A stretch of DNA of 64,000 bases from assembly GCA_037384645.1 (NCBI GenBank), contig JARRNT010000009.1, positions 1 through 64,000 on the forward strand, written 5' to 3'. Made by a program: the position numbers and the translations under genes. The stretch is from RI-92 sp037384645. Its GTDB lineage: Bacteria > Pseudomonadota > Gammaproteobacteria > UBA6429 > Thiohalophilaceae. Positions 34,375 to 44,294 of the stretch are shown one piece after another; within the stretch, counting starts at the first letter, position 1, and each line of letters opens with the position of its first letter. The notes beneath the pieces are model-generated. The model ran no database searches and was not told the DNA's origin. It saw only the letters and a program-made list of their open reading frames with translations.

Positions 34375-35250
34375 TTACTTGCCTGGTTTTATGGCATTGA
34401 AGTACTTGAAAAAGTCCGAATCAGGCTGCAGCACCATGATCTGGCCGTTGTTGTTACCCAGCGCATCGCGATATGCCTGCAGGGAACGGTAGAATGCGAA
34501 AAATTCAGGATTCTTGCCATATGCCTTGGCGTAGATACGCGCCGCTTGCGCATCGCCCTGTCCACGGATTTTCTGGGCGTCTTCATAGGCCTGCGCCAGC
34601 AGGATCTGGCTGCTCTTGTCCGCCTCGGCCTTGATCTGGGTGGCCTTACCCACACCCTGGGCCCGATACTTTGCCGCCTCCTTGTTGCGCTCGGCGATCA
34701 TCTGCTGGAAGACCTGATGTCGGATCTTATCCGGCAATTCGATGCGCATTACGCGCACATCCACGATCTTGATCCCGTAAGAGCTGATCTTCTTGTCGGC
34801 TTCCTTGGTGATTTCGCTCATGACATCGGCGCGCTCATTCGAGATCAATTCCCACATGGTGCGTTGGCCAAAGGCGTCCAGCAAACTCTTGTTGATAATG
34901 GAATCGAAAGTCCGTTGCGCGTTATGGATCGAGCCCTGCATCTTCTTGTAAAAGGTTTCCACATTGGAAATGCGCCACTGGACATAATAATCCACGTCCA
35001 GCGGTTGCCTGTCCTGGGTCAGATAACGCTGCTTGGGCGCATCGTAACTTTGCAAACGCTTGTCGAACTTATAAACCACGTTGTAGAACGGGATCATCCA
35101 GTGCAGACCGGGTTTGACATTGCTCTTTTCAATCTTGCCCAGAGCCATGAGGATGGCATATTGCGTTGCGTTGACGGTATACGCGGATTTGTACAGCAGG
35201 CCGAGTACAGCGGCGAGGATGATAATGATAGTCAGGTTACGATTAGACAT
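34375..35250 (-). CDS. hflC: HflC, membrane protease regulator
   Basis: This 291-residue SPFH/band-7 protein has one N-terminal membrane helix (about 6-24) and a periplasmic body. Family segments are AILMALGKIEKSNVKPGLHW near 31-50 and VRVMRIELPDKI near 166. With HflK it forms a large ring around FtsH and modulates its activity. The start overlaps the hflK stop by one base (TAATG), indicating coupling. Confidence 0.95.
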   Translation of the reverse strand: MSNRNLTIIIILAAVLGLLYKSAYTVNATQYAILMALGKIEKSNVKPGLHWMIPFYNVVYKFDKRLQSYDAPKQRYLTQDRQPLDVDYYVQWRISNVETFYKKMQGSIHNAQRTFDSIINKSLLDAFGQRTMWELISNERADVMSEITKEADKKISSYGIKIVDVRVMRIELPDKIRHQVFQQMIAERNKEAAKYRAQGVGKATQIKAEADKSSQILLAQAYEDAQKIRGQGDAQAARIYAKAYGKNPEFFAFYRSLQAYRDALGNNNGQIMVLQPDSDFFKYFNAIKPGK

Positions 35251-36443
35251 TAGTTGTCTCCTCCCCGGCTGCGCGTACGTAAATCACCACTGTCTCCAGA
35301 GAGATCCGGTAACTGATGGCTGGTCGTGCCATGTGATTGCTTATTGCCGGCATCGGAACCGGTGCTCGAACTGGATTGTTGCTTGCTCTGTCTGATCAGC
35401 TTGTCCAGCGGCAGGTACAGCAGGTTATTGCCTTTCTTGGTATCCACCAGCACCTTGGTACTGTGGCCAATCACATCCTGCATGGTTTCCAGATAAAGCC
35501 GTTCTCTCGTCACCTTCGGTGCCTTGTCGTATTGTGTCAGTAGCTGGGTGAAACGGTCGGCGTCACCCGTGGCACGGGCGATCAGGGTTTGCTTGTACTG
35601 TTCCGCCTGCACCCGAATCCGGTTTGCGTTACCTTCCGCCTTGGGAATAATGGTATTGGCGTAGCCCTGGGCTTTGCTGATTTCAGCTTTCATCTCCTGT
35701 TGGGCAGCATTCACTTCCTCATAAGCCGGGGTCACCTGGCGCGGTGGCTGGGCCTTTTGCATATTGAAGTTAATGACAGCCAGACCGGTCTTGTAGCGAT
35801 CCAGAATCTGCTGGATACGCTCCTGCGTGACTTGTGCGAATTTGGAGCGTCCCTGGGTTTGCACATAATCCATGTCGTTTTTACCGACGTTTTCCCGCAC
35901 CGCGGTCTGCACCGCCTGCTCCAGAGTGATAATAGGTTCCCTGGTATTTAACACGTATTCCTTGGCGTTCTCGACCTGGTATTGGACCACATATTCGATA
36001 TCAACGATGTTCCTGTCCTTGGTCAGCATCAAGGCCTCAGTCGTGCCCTGCCCGACGGAATAGGATCGAATGGACTGGACATCGACAACATCCACCTTCT
36101 CGATAGGATAAGGAAAACGGATGTTCAAACCCGATTTGATGGTGGTGACATATTTGCCAAAACGCAGCACCACGCCGTTTTGGCGAGGATTGAGGATATA
36201 GACCGAGCTGTACAAAATCCAGATCACCAACAGGGCGACGATGATACCGATGATGCCGCCGAAGCCACCACCCTGGCCGCCACGGCCTCGACCGCCGCCG
36301 CCACCGCCGCCGAACAGGCCGCGAAACTTGCGTTGCAGATTCTTGACGATCTCGTCCAGGTCCGGAGGACCCTGTTCGCCTCGGTGTTTACCCCAAGGGT
36401 CTTTGTCTTTGTCCCCGGAGTTACCGGGTTCATTCCAGGCCAT
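35250..36443 (-). CDS. hflK: HflK, membrane protease regulator
   Basis: This 397-residue partner of HflC has a cytoplasmic N-terminus with a glycine-rich segment near 42-63 (FGGGGGGGRGRGG), one membrane helix (about 64-88), an SPFH domain and a long coiled-coil region (QEMKAEISKAQGYANTIIPK, about 240-260). The C-terminal tail is Ser/Gly-rich. The length is normal (E. coli 419). Gene order hflX-hflK-hflC is as expected. Confidence 0.95.
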   Translation of the reverse strand: MAWNEPGNSGDKDKDPWGKHRGEQGPPDLDEIVKNLQRKFRGLFGGGGGGGRGRGGQGGGFGGIIGIIVALLVIWILYSSVYILNPRQNGVVLRFGKYVTTIKSGLNIRFPYPIEKVDVVDVQSIRSYSVGQGTTEALMLTKDRNIVDIEYVVQYQVENAKEYVLNTREPIITLEQAVQTAVRENVGKNDMDYVQTQGRSKFAQVTQERIQQILDRYKTGLAVINFNMQKAQPPRQVTPAYEEVNAAQQEMKAEISKAQGYANTIIPKAEGNANRIRVQAEQYKQTLIARATGDADRFTQLLTQYDKAPKVTRERLYLETMQDVIGHSTKVLVDTKKGNNLLYLPLDKLIRQSKQQSSSSTGSDAGNKQSHGTTSHQLPDLSGDSGDLRTRSRGGDN

Positions 36444-36478
36444 GCCTAACTCCTGATTACTGCTATAGAAAGTGGATT

Positions 36479-37801
36479 CTAGGGAGCCTCGCTGCTGACC
36501 GCAAGGCGATCCGCCCCAGAATCATGACTGATATAGTTTTCCAGTAGAAAATGCTTGTTGAGTACGGCCCAGGTCGTGGCCGGCATCGTCACGGTCATGA
36601 GCCAACGGCCCTGGCTATCGGTCTCCTCCAGCAACACATTCCCCAGTTCATGTAACCTTGCATGCAATTTCCCTTCACCGGGCGGCAACACCAGGTGTTC
36701 ATGTACTGTAGCCTGCTGCAGGATCTCGGTCATGGCCTGGCGCAATAATGCCATGCCTTCTCCGGTTCTGGCCGACAGCCAGACCCGGGTTGGCCGCCCA
36801 TCGATGTCACGATCAATCTGGGCCGAACAATCATCCAATAGATCCGTCTTGTTGAACACCAGTAATTGTGGGCGCTCATCGGCCTCGATTTCCGCCAACA
36901 CGGCATTGACTTCCGTGATGTTTTCCTCGCGTTGCGCACTGGCGGCATCGACGACATGCAGCAGCAGATCCGCATCACGCGTCTCCTGCAGGGTTGAACG
37001 AAATGCCGCCACCAGGTCATGGGGTAGCTGGCGGATAAAGCCAACCGTATCGGCCAGCACAATGGCCTGCCCCTCATCCAGTTCCACCCGTCGCAAGGTG
37101 GGGTCCAGGGTTGCAAACAGCTGGTTGGCAGCGAAAACCTCTGCCTGAGTCAGTGCATTGAACAGGGTAGATTTTCCGGCATTGGTGTAGCCGACCAGTG
37201 AAACCGTGGGTAAATCCGCGCGTCTGCGCGCACGCCGCCCCTGCTCACGCTGCTTGTTGACCTTTTCCAGTTTACGATTGAGCAACTTGATGCGCTCACC
37301 CAACAGGCGACGGTCTGTTTCCAGTTGGGTTTCACCCGGACCGCGCAGGCCAATACCGCCCTTTTGCCGTTCAAGGTGAGTCCAGCCCCGGACCAGGCGT
37401 GTGGACAAGTGTTTGAGTTGTGCCAGTTCGACCTGCAGCTTGCCTTCATGGGTACGCGCCCGCTGGGCAAAGATATCCAGGATCAGGCCGGTCCGATCCA
37501 GTACCCGGCATTTGAATTCCCGTTCCAGGTTACGTTCCTGGACCGGGCTCAGGGTGTGATTAAACAGGACAATCTCGGCACCAGCGGCATCGACCTGCTG
37601 GCGGATCTCTTCGACCTTGCCAGTGCCGACGAAAAACCGGGCATCCGGTACCCGACGAGTCCCGGTTACGGTCGCAACCGGTTCCGCCCCGGCCGCAACT
37701 GCCAGTTCATGGAATTCCGCCAGCGCCTGCTGCTCGTCCAGTTGCCCCATATCCAGGTGAACGAGCACGGCCCGTTCACCGCCGCGTGGGCGTTCAAACA
37801 A
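36479..37801 (-). CDS. hflX: ribosome-associated GTPase HflX
   Basis: This 440-residue GTPase splits stalled or hibernating ribosomes. The start is TTG at 37801, supported by AGGAGG seven bases upstream and by the family-typical MFERPRGGERAVLVHL. The N-terminal HflX domain contains GPGETQLETDRR near 153-164; the G domain has P-loop GYTNAGKST near 204, DTVGFIRQLP near 251 and NKTD near 318. It lies 41 bases after hfq, probably co-transcribed. Confidence 0.96.
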   Translation of the reverse strand: MFERPRGGERAVLVHLDMGQLDEQQALAEFHELAVAAGAEPVATVTGTRRVPDARFFVGTGKVEEIRQQVDAAGAEIVLFNHTLSPVQERNLEREFKCRVLDRTGLILDIFAQRARTHEGKLQVELAQLKHLSTRLVRGWTHLERQKGGIGLRGPGETQLETDRRLLGERIKLLNRKLEKVNKQREQGRRARRRADLPTVSLVGYTNAGKSTLFNALTQAEVFAANQLFATLDPTLRRVELDEGQAIVLADTVGFIRQLPHDLVAAFRSTLQETRDADLLLHVVDAASAQREENITEVNAVLAEIEADERPQLLVFNKTDLLDDCSAQIDRDIDGRPTRVWLSARTGEGMALLRQAMTEILQQATVHEHLVLPPGEGKLHARLHELGNVLLEETDSQGRWLMTVTMPATTWAVLNKHFLLENYISHDSGADRLAVSSEAP

Positions 37802-37842
37802 GGATATACCTCCTGCTGGACCGGCCAGATAAGAAGGGAGAA

Positions 37843-38088
37843 TTAGCTATTGCCTGGATGTGACTCATCTGCCATGGGAAGTTTAATATTGCGTGCCGGT
37901 ACGATCGTTGAAATCGCATGCTTGTAAACCATCTGGCTCACACTGTTGCGTAATAACACAACAAATTGATCAAATGACTCAACCTGCCCCTGCAACTTGA
38001 TACCGTTGACCAGGTAAATTGAGACGGGAATCCGTTCCTTGCGCAAAGCATTTAAAAAAGGATCTTGTAGTGCTTGCCCTTTACTCAT
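37843..38088 (-). CDS. hfq: RNA chaperone Hfq
   Basis: This 81-residue Sm-like protein helps small RNAs pair with mRNAs. The start MSKGQALQDPFLNALRKE, the Sm1 motif near 30-50 (LQGQVESFDQFVVLL) and Sm2 YKHAISTIVPAR near 56-67 are intact. The C-terminal tail is short (about 13 residues), as in non-enteric gammaproteobacteria. It sits between miaA and hflX. Confidence 0.97.
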   Translation of the reverse strand: MSKGQALQDPFLNALRKERIPVSIYLVNGIKLQGQVESFDQFVVLLRNSVSQMVYKHAISTIVPARNIKLPMADESHPGNS

Positions 38089-38224
38089 AGTTATTCTCCG
38101 TTTTATTTATATTTGGTTTTATATCGTTCTTCACCCAACTGTATTACCAACACCATGGCAATCATACTCATACTCATGAAAAGCGATGTATACCTTTAAA
38201 TTCAGTCTAGCACAGCGACATGGA

Positions 38225-39163
38225 TCAATTAATGTGTATTTTCGACAGTAATTTCAATGCCTCCGCATCTAAGTTATTGTTTAAAAAGTCTATTTTTAAC
38301 ACCCCGGGCATGGAGCGCAGCCAGGTCAACTGCCGCTTGGCCAGCTGCCGGGTCGCCGCGACGGCCTTGTCGAGCATCTCCGCGTAGGCTAGCTGACCAT
38401 CCAGGTAAAGCCATGCCTGTCGGTAACCCACGCTGCGGATAGCCGGCGTATCCAGACTGAGGTCTGCCCGCTGATACAGCACGGCCACCTCGTCAATAAA
38501 TCCATTTTTCAGCATATGTTCAAAGCGCTGAGCAATGCGCTGGTGCAACACCGCCCTGTCTGGAGTCACCAGCCCGAGCAGGACAGGACGAAAAGGCAGG
38601 CTTTGCGTTGGCTGTCGCATCCATTCCGATAACGGCACACCCGTAAGTCGGTACACCTCAAGCGCACGAGAAATACGCTGCGGGTCATTGGGATGAATAC
38701 GCGCTGCCGCCTGCGGGTCAACACTGGCCAGTTGTTGGTGCAGCGCCTGCCAACCAACCGCCTCGGCTTCCTCCGCCAGGTCGGCACGCACCGATTCGTC
38801 CGCCGAAGGCAGATTCGCCATGCCCTGTAAGAGACTGCGAAAATACATCATGGTTCCCCCGACTAATAATGGTGTTCTTCCCGCTTCGATAATGGTGTGA
38901 ATTTCACGCATAGCATCTTCACAAAAGCGAGCAGCAGAATAGGCGTCGGCTGGGTCCAGGAAATCAATCAGGCGATGCGGTGCGCGGCGCAAGGTCTCGG
39001 CATCCGGTTTGGCAGTACCAATATCCATACCTTTATAGACCATGGCCGAATCAACACTGATGATATCCATGGGCAGTGTCTCGACCAGGCGAACAGCCAG
39101 ATCGGTTTTACCTGATGCCGTCGGGCCCATCAGGCAGACTATCGTTGGGAGATGCTCAGGCAT
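38225..39163 (-). CDS. miaA: tRNA dimethylallyltransferase
   Basis: This 312-residue enzyme adds dimethylallyl to A37 of tRNAs that read UNN codons. The P-loop is GPTASGKTDLAV near 13-24; DSAMVYKGMDIGTAKP near 38-53 and QLTWLRS near 285 are family landmarks. Start MPEHLP overlaps the mutL stop by eight bases. The gene is followed by hfq after 136 bases that probably hold extra hfq promoters. Confidence 0.96.
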   Translation of the reverse strand: MPEHLPTIVCLMGPTASGKTDLAVRLVETLPMDIISVDSAMVYKGMDIGTAKPDAETLRRAPHRLIDFLDPADAYSAARFCEDAMREIHTIIEAGRTPLLVGGTMMYFRSLLQGMANLPSADESVRADLAEEAEAVGWQALHQQLASVDPQAAARIHPNDPQRISRALEVYRLTGVPLSEWMRQPTQSLPFRPVLLGLVTPDRAVLHQRIAQRFEHMLKNGFIDEVAVLYQRADLSLDTPAIRSVGYRQAWLYLDGQLAYAEMLDKAVAATRQLAKRQLTWLRSMPGVLKIDFLNNNLDAEALKLLSKIHIN

Positions 39164-40829
39164 GGGATGACGACAGTCTCAGCCAGTCCTGCAGGTCGGT
39201 TTGTGTTAATTCGCGCCAGCAGTCGGCCAGTTGCTCACGTCGTTGCGACACACGTTGCAGCCAGTGACGCAAATCGACCGTGGCGAAGTCATATTGCTGT
39301 AATAACAATTGCTGTCTGATGACAGCAAATGACTGTTGTTCGTCGATATCCGCATCCAGTAAGGCCTGTAACAGGCGCTGACCATCAAAGCCGGCCAGCC
39401 AGATCGGGATTGCCCGCAATATGATTTCCCCTGGACCGGCCTGCCCCAGATCAAAACCCAGATGCGTCAACAGGTCCTGAGCTCGTTCATAGCGACTGCG
39501 TTGTGCGGCATCCAGCGCAATGCGCTGTGGAATCAACAACGGCCGCTGTTTAAGCTGGTTCGCCTGACAGGCAGCTTGCCAGTCCTGTACGCTCATCAGC
39601 GCCTGGGCACGACTGACATCGATTAAATACAGCGTCCCGGCGGTTTGTGTCAGAACAAAGCGATTAAGCAGAACTGCCTGTATCTGACCGAAAAAACACT
39701 CTGTCTCGGCCAGGGCCTCCTGCCTGTGCGCAACATACGGTGGCTCGCGTGTTTCTTGCCCGCGATAACCAGGCGGTAATTCCATTACGCCATTCGGGGC
39801 ATACTCGGATTGCACGGCGTCGCCGGTTTGCAGACTCTCGCGTAAACTGCGGATGAGAAAGTCATGAATCAAACGTGCCTCGCGAAAGCGCACCTCATGT
39901 TTGGTCGGATGGACATTGACATCCACGCTGGCCGGGTCGAGTTCAAGGTGCAGGACATAGGCAGCATGGCGTCCCGGACCCAGGCAGGTATTGTATGCCT
40001 GGCGCATCGCGTGATTGATCACCCTGTCACGAATGATGCGCCCGTTAATATAGAAATACTGCAGATCAGTTTGCTGACGGGAATAACCGGGTTTACTGAT
40101 CCAGCCCCACAGGCGCATGTCACCCCGGGGAAAATCGATCAATAAACTGTTTTGTAAAAAGTTCTCACCACACAATTGGCTCACGCGGCGGGAACGTGCC
40201 TGCGCGTCATTCGCGGCCGGCAGGCGCTGTAATTGACGGGCATTGTGTTTGAAATAAAAACCCACATCGAATCGTGCCAGGGCCATACGGCGGAAGACTT
40301 CGTCGCAGTGACGAAATTCAGTACGTTCAGCACGCAGGAATTTGCGCCGTGCCGGCGTGTTGTAAAACAGTTTACGCACCCAGATGCTGGTGCCCGCGGC
40401 GTGATTGATCTCATGCACTTGCCCAGGTTGATCGTAGCGCATGGCATAGCCTGCTTCCTCACCGCGCTGACACGACCTGATCTCCCACTGGCTGACCGAA
40501 CAGATACTGGCCAGCGCCTCACCACGAAAACCCAGGCTTTGTAACTGGAGTAAATCATCAAGCCGGCTGATCTTGCTGGTGGCATGGCGGCTGATTGCCA
40601 GGGGTAATTCCTGGCCACAAATGCCAAAGCCGTTATCCGTCACCCGTATCGCGTCCATGCCGCCAAGTTTCAATTCGACATCAATGCGACTGGCGCCGGC
40701 ATCCAGGGCATTTTCAAGTAACTCTTTTAACACCGAAGCGGGACGCTCGATCACTTCGCCCGCAGCGATCTGATCCGCTAGCTGAGGGGGCAAAATACGT
40801 ATAGAGGACGATAATGACAGAGAATCCAT
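39156..40829 (-). CDS. mutL: DNA mismatch repair protein MutL
   Basis: ATG 40829 gives MDSLSLSSSIRILPPQLADQ, the usual beginning; a longer frame reaching 41024 runs into the amiC C-terminus and is not used. The product is 557 residues, shorter than E. coli (615) mainly in the linker. GHKL ATPase motifs: ENALDAGAS near 41-49, DNGFGI near 63-68, GFRGEALASI near 98-107. The C-terminal dimerisation domain lacks an obvious endonuclease metal motif, as in E. coli-type MutL. It couples MutS recognition to MutH or other nucleases. Confidence 0.95.
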   Translation of the reverse strand: MDSLSLSSSIRILPPQLADQIAAGEVIERPASVLKELLENALDAGASRIDVELKLGGMDAIRVTDNGFGICGQELPLAISRHATSKISRLDDLLQLQSLGFRGEALASICSVSQWEIRSCQRGEEAGYAMRYDQPGQVHEINHAAGTSIWVRKLFYNTPARRKFLRAERTEFRHCDEVFRRMALARFDVGFYFKHNARQLQRLPAANDAQARSRRVSQLCGENFLQNSLLIDFPRGDMRLWGWISKPGYSRQQTDLQYFYINGRIIRDRVINHAMRQAYNTCLGPGRHAAYVLHLELDPASVDVNVHPTKHEVRFREARLIHDFLIRSLRESLQTGDAVQSEYAPNGVMELPPGYRGQETREPPYVAHRQEALAETECFFGQIQAVLLNRFVLTQTAGTLYLIDVSRAQALMSVQDWQAACQANQLKQRPLLIPQRIALDAAQRSRYERAQDLLTHLGFDLGQAGPGEIILRAIPIWLAGFDGQRLLQALLDADIDEQQSFAVIRQQLLLQQYDFATVDLRHWLQRVSQRREQLADCWRELTQTDLQDWLRLSSSHA

Positions 40830-40902
40830 GACAGCTAGTGTAATACAAGCGCCACGGCCGTAGCGATCCTGCCCGATCTGAAATGTCGGCGACGCTGCCG
40901 GC

Positions 40903-42216
40903 TCAGGAATCGTTGGGGTGAGCAGGTATCTTGATGACGTCGCCGACCTGCAGGGTATTCGTCTTGAGTTGATTGATTTTACGAATGTACGAGACCGGCA
41001 CCTGGTATTCGTTGGCCAGCGCACTCAGGGTATCGCCCTTGATGATCCGATGTTTGTAATCCCGCATGGCCAGCAGCGTGCCCGGCGGTGCATTGTTACG
41101 GAAATACCGGGTCACCCCCTTGAAGATAGCCTGAGCCAGTCTCTCCTGGGTCCGTGAACTGCGCAATTTACGCTCCTGGTGCGGATTGGAGATAAATGCC
41201 GTTTCCACCAGGATCGAGGGAATGTCCGGCGACTTGAGCACCACGAAACCGGCCTGTTCCACTCGATGCCGATGCAGGTGCATGACATTACTCAGGTCAT
41301 GCAGCACATCGCGTGCGAGCGCATGGCTGTCATCCATGGTGGAGTTCTTGACCATGTCAACCAGTACCCGCTTGAGCAGGTCATCCTTGTTATCTAGACT
41401 CACACCACCGATCAAGTCTGCATTGTTTTCCGAACGGGCCAGGAAGCGTGCGACCTCCGAGCTGGCACCGTGTTTCGACAGGACATAGACCGAGGAACCA
41501 CTGGCACTGCGGTCACGGAAGGAATCCGCGTGGATGGACACGAATAAATCTGCCCGCGCATGACGGGCAATCTGTACCCGTTTGCCCAGGGCAATATAAT
41601 AATCCCCCTTGCGCGTCATTTCGGCCCGCATGCCGGGTGCCCGGTTGATAAGCATGCGCAAGCGACGGGCGATCTGCAACACGACGTCTTTCTCACGCGT
41701 ACCGTATTTGCCGATAGCACCCGGGTCTTCACCCCCATGGCCGGGATCAATCATCACCAGGACCTTGCGTGGCTGGGCAGTATCCGTGTGATCTTCCAGT
41801 ACCGGCCGGCGCTGGTTGTCGTTGCTATCATCCTGCAGGTCAATCACCAGGCGGTTGCCGTATTCGCCCTGGGGCCGTAATTCGAAACTCTTGGCCTTGA
41901 CCCGGCGTTTGAGGTCCAGCACTACCCGCAGATTATTGCCGTCACGTCGGGCGTAGCGTATCCGCCTGATAAAGGACGCCCCGGTTATGGCAGGAAAGTG
42001 AGCCTTGAGATCGGTGGATTTGAGGTCGATGACGATACGATTCGGATGTTTCAGGACGAACAGATTGTTGGCAGCCGGGGCGCTCAGATCGAAGACCAGA
42101 CGGGTGTTGTCGGGGGCCGGCCACATGCGTACACCCACGATATCGACTGCACGGGCCAATGTCGTGCTTGCAAGCAAGACTAGCAACAATCCAATCCGTA
42201 TCCTGGTTCCTGGCAT
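40903..42216 (-). CDS. amiC: periplasmic N-acetylmuramoyl-L-alanine amidase
   Basis: ATG 42216 is chosen because it begins a clean signal peptide (MPGTRIRIGLLLVLLASTTL then ARA). The longer frame starts at TTG 42276. The product is 437 residues: an AMIN domain (about 25-125), an Amidase_3 catalytic domain (about 150-375) with DPGHGGEDPGAIG near 158-170 and HAD-SFRDR near 230, and a C-terminal LysM (about 390-432: HRIIKGDTLSALANEYQVPV). It cleaves peptides from murein during cell separation. The C-terminal LysM resembles AmiB-like enzymes in many gammaproteobacteria; amiB/amiC naming is not exact. Confidence 0.9.
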   Translation of the reverse strand: MPGTRIRIGLLLVLLASTTLARAVDIVGVRMWPAPDNTRLVFDLSAPAANNLFVLKHPNRIVIDLKSTDLKAHFPAITGASFIRRIRYARRDGNNLRVVLDLKRRVKAKSFELRPQGEYGNRLVIDLQDDSNDNQRRPVLEDHTDTAQPRKVLVMIDPGHGGEDPGAIGKYGTREKDVVLQIARRLRMLINRAPGMRAEMTRKGDYYIALGKRVQIARHARADLFVSIHADSFRDRSASGSSVYVLSKHGASSEVARFLARSENNADLIGGVSLDNKDDLLKRVLVDMVKNSTMDDSHALARDVLHDLSNVMHLHRHRVEQAGFVVLKSPDIPSILVETAFISNPHQERKLRSSRTQERLAQAIFKGVTRYFRNNAPPGTLLAMRDYKHRIIKGDTLSALANEYQVPVSYIRKINQLKTNTLQVGDVIKIPAHPNDS

Positions 42217-42281
42217 ACCCCGTGCCCTCGATGAAAACGTCCTCAATAATTGTGCACGATGGAGAGAAATTTTCAAGGGAA

Positions 42282-42304
42282 ATCTCTATATTTCTTATAG
42301 AGAT
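42282..42304 (-). terminator. perfect hairpin between tsaE and amiC
   Basis: ATCTCTATA and TATAGAGAT are exact reverse complements separated by TTTCT (9-bp arms, 5-base loop). It lies 12 bases after the tsaE stop and 66 bases before the amiC ATG. The stem is AT-rich without a following T-run, so a strong terminator is doubtful; RNA processing or attenuation is possible. Confidence 0.4.
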
Positions 42305-42315
42305 AGAAGATGATC

Positions 42316-42810
42316 TTAATCTTTTAGGTGAGAGATCGGCGGGAAGTGGGTCAAAATGGATTGTATCCAGGCCTGCGCACGCGGCGAGTGGGCAATCAGT
42401 GTCGCATGCCGGGTGCCATCTGCGTGCTGCAGCTGAAGCGTCAGGTCCGGTGGTGGCAATTCGCTGCCTGCCTGCTCCGGCCATTCGATGAGGCAGACAC
42501 CGCCCTGGGCCAACATATCCTCCAGTCCCAGGAATTCAAGTTCGACCGGGTCATTCAGGCGGTAAAGATCCAGGTGAAAGACCCGTCCCCCGGCCAAATC
42601 ATAGGGTTCGATCAGGGTGTAGGTGGGGCTTTTGACTGCTCCGGTGTGGCCCAGTGCCCGGATAAAGCCACGGCTAAAAGTCGTCTTGCCCGCCCCTAGT
42701 TCCCCGCTCAGGTAAATCACGGCAGGCGCCTGGACCTGTTGCGCCAGTAGCTGGCCCAGGCGCTCAGTCTGGGCACTATCCGCCAGTTGGATCCCCTCGC
42801 CGGCCATCAT
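42316..42810 (-). CDS. tsaE: tRNA threonylcarbamoyl-A37 synthesis ATPase TsaE
   Basis: This 164-residue P-loop ATPase works with TsaB and TsaD to form t6A37 in tRNA. Walker A is SGELGAGKTTF near 35-45, then SPTYTLIEPY near 60, HLDLYRL near 78 and IEWPEQ near 108. Its start overlaps the nnr stop by four bases. Confidence 0.95.
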   Translation of the reverse strand: MMAGEGIQLADSAQTERLGQLLAQQVQAPAVIYLSGELGAGKTTFSRGFIRALGHTGAVKSPTYTLIEPYDLAGGRVFHLDLYRLNDPVELEFLGLEDMLAQGGVCLIEWPEQAGSELPPPDLTLQLQHADGTRHATLIAHSPRAQAWIQSILTHFPPISHLKD

Positions 42811-44294
42811 GCTGACGGATTGGCCAGACGTCGCACCCAGCTCATCAAATCGGAAGCCAGCAAGCCGCGCTCGCCGGCAGCCCGGGCGGCGGCATCACCA
42901 GCCGCGGCGTGCAGGCATACGCCCATGGCGGCAGCGTCCTGCTGGTCAATGCCCTGAGCCAGCAGACCGGCAATAATGCCAGTCAGGACATCTCCCATCC
43001 CACCGCTGGCCATGCCAGGGTTACCGCCATGGCAAAGTAATATCGGCCCATCTGCCGAGGCGACCAGGCTGCCAGCCCCCTTGAGGATCACCGTCCCCCC
43101 ATAGTCGGCCTGTAAGGCGCCGACGACGGCGAAGCGATCGCGTTGAATCTCCCGGGTCGATTGGCCCAGCATCCGCGAGGCTTCACCACAATGCGGCGTG
43201 AGGATCCACTTGTCGTTTTGGCGAGGAGCCTGTGAGAGGATATTCAGGGCATCAGCATCGACGACCAATGGCAGGCCGGACTCCAGCGCCAGCCGCAGCA
43301 TTTCCTGACCCCATTGCCCCTGCCCAAGGCCGGGACCAATGGCAATGACTGTCGCACGCTCGGCCAGCCGGTCAAACAGTCCTTCCTCCTCCAGACCGTG
43401 CACCATCAGCTCGGGCCGCCCGGCATTCAGGTAGCTGGCATGGGCACTGCGGGTACCAATACTGACCAGGCCGGCACCAACCCGGGCGGCGGCCTCACCG
43501 GCCATGCGCACGGCGCCGGTATACCCGGTCTCGCCGCCAATAATCAGCACGTGGCCGTAATGGCCCTTATGACTGTTATGGGGCCGGGGAGCCAGTTTCG
43601 ACTGGTAGTTTGCGTATTGAATCCGTTCAACCTCCACCGTTTGGGTGGCATACACGGCCATGGGCAGGCTGAGACTGTTGAAGACTACCTCACCACAGTA
43701 GTCAACGGCCTCACCGGTATACATGCCGCGCTTGACCCCGATAAAGGTCAACGTGACCGCTGCCCGCACAGCGGCACCCTGGACATCGCCACTGTCTGCA
43801 TTGATACCGGAGGGAATATCGATGGCAAACACAGGCGTCCCCAGCTGGTTGATCTGTTCAATGGCGTTACGGCATTCGTCGCTGACGTCGCCTTTCAAAC
43901 CGGTGCCGAGAATGGCATCCACAACCAGGTCGCATGTCACCAGCTTGCTCCTGGCATACGCGATTGGCTCGATATCCACGCTTTGCAAGCGCTGGAAGGC
44001 AGCCAGTGCGTCCCCTTGTAAGTGATTACTATCCCCCAGCAACAGCACTTTTACCTTGAAACCGGCCTCCGCCGCCAGGCGGGCCACCACAAACCCGTCG
44101 CCCCCGTTATTACCGGTGCCACAAACGATCGTCAATGACCTGGCATCCGGCCAGCGCTGCTGTAGCAAGCTAAATGCCGCGGCACCGGCACGCTCCATTA
44201 ACACGGTACCGGATATACCCAGGGTCTTGATGGCATACTGGTCCATGGCGCGAACCTGTTCGGCACGATAAAGCTTGTTTTGGTAATCAGGCAT
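42807..44294 (-). CDS. nnr: bifunctional NAD(P)H-hydrate epimerase/dehydratase
   Basis: ATG 44294 gives MPDYQNKLYRAEQ, matching the family; the longer frame from 44354 adds 20 residues that look like untranslated sequence. The product is 495 residues: an N-terminal epimerase (YjeF_N, about 1-215; GTGNNGGDGFVVAR near 60-73) and a C-terminal ADP-dependent dehydratase (about 225-495; GGETGYTGAVR, LTPHCGEASRM and GNPGMASGGMGDVLTG). It repairs hydrated NAD(P)H. In E. coli this is yjeF (nnr). Fourteen bases separate queG signals on the other strand from its possible promoter region. Confidence 0.95.
   Translation of the reverse strand: MPDYQNKLYRAEQVRAMDQYAIKTLGISGTVLMERAGAAAFSLLQQRWPDARSLTIVCGTGNNGGDGFVVARLAAEAGFKVKVLLLGDSNHLQGDALAAFQRLQSVDIEPIAYARSKLVTCDLVVDAILGTGLKGDVSDECRNAIEQINQLGTPVFAIDIPSGINADSGDVQGAAVRAAVTLTFIGVKRGMYTGEAVDYCGEVVFNSLSLPMAVYATQTVEVERIQYANYQSKLAPRPHNSHKGHYGHVLIIGGETGYTGAVRMAGEAAARVGAGLVSIGTRSAHASYLNAGRPELMVHGLEEEGLFDRLAERATVIAIGPGLGQGQWGQEMLRLALESGLPLVVDADALNILSQAPRQNDKWILTPHCGEASRMLGQSTREIQRDRFAVVGALQADYGGTVILKGAGSLVASADGPILLCHGGNPGMASGGMGDVLTGIIAGLLAQGIDQQDAAAMGVCLHAAAGDAAARAAGERGLLASDLMSWVRRLANPSA

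Noticed and set aside
36280..36330. Glycine-rich run in HflK as a second variable repeat
   Set aside because: A Gly-rich N-terminal segment is normal for HflK, and the run here is short and interrupted.
40830..41024. Longer MutL start
   Set aside because: The extra 65 residues would overlap amiC coding sequence and lack family similarity; ATG 40829 gives the standard start.
42347..42363. TGGGTCAAAATGGATTG resembling the island dyad
   Set aside because: Only one half matches, it lies inside tsaE coding sequence, and no sigma-54 element is near.
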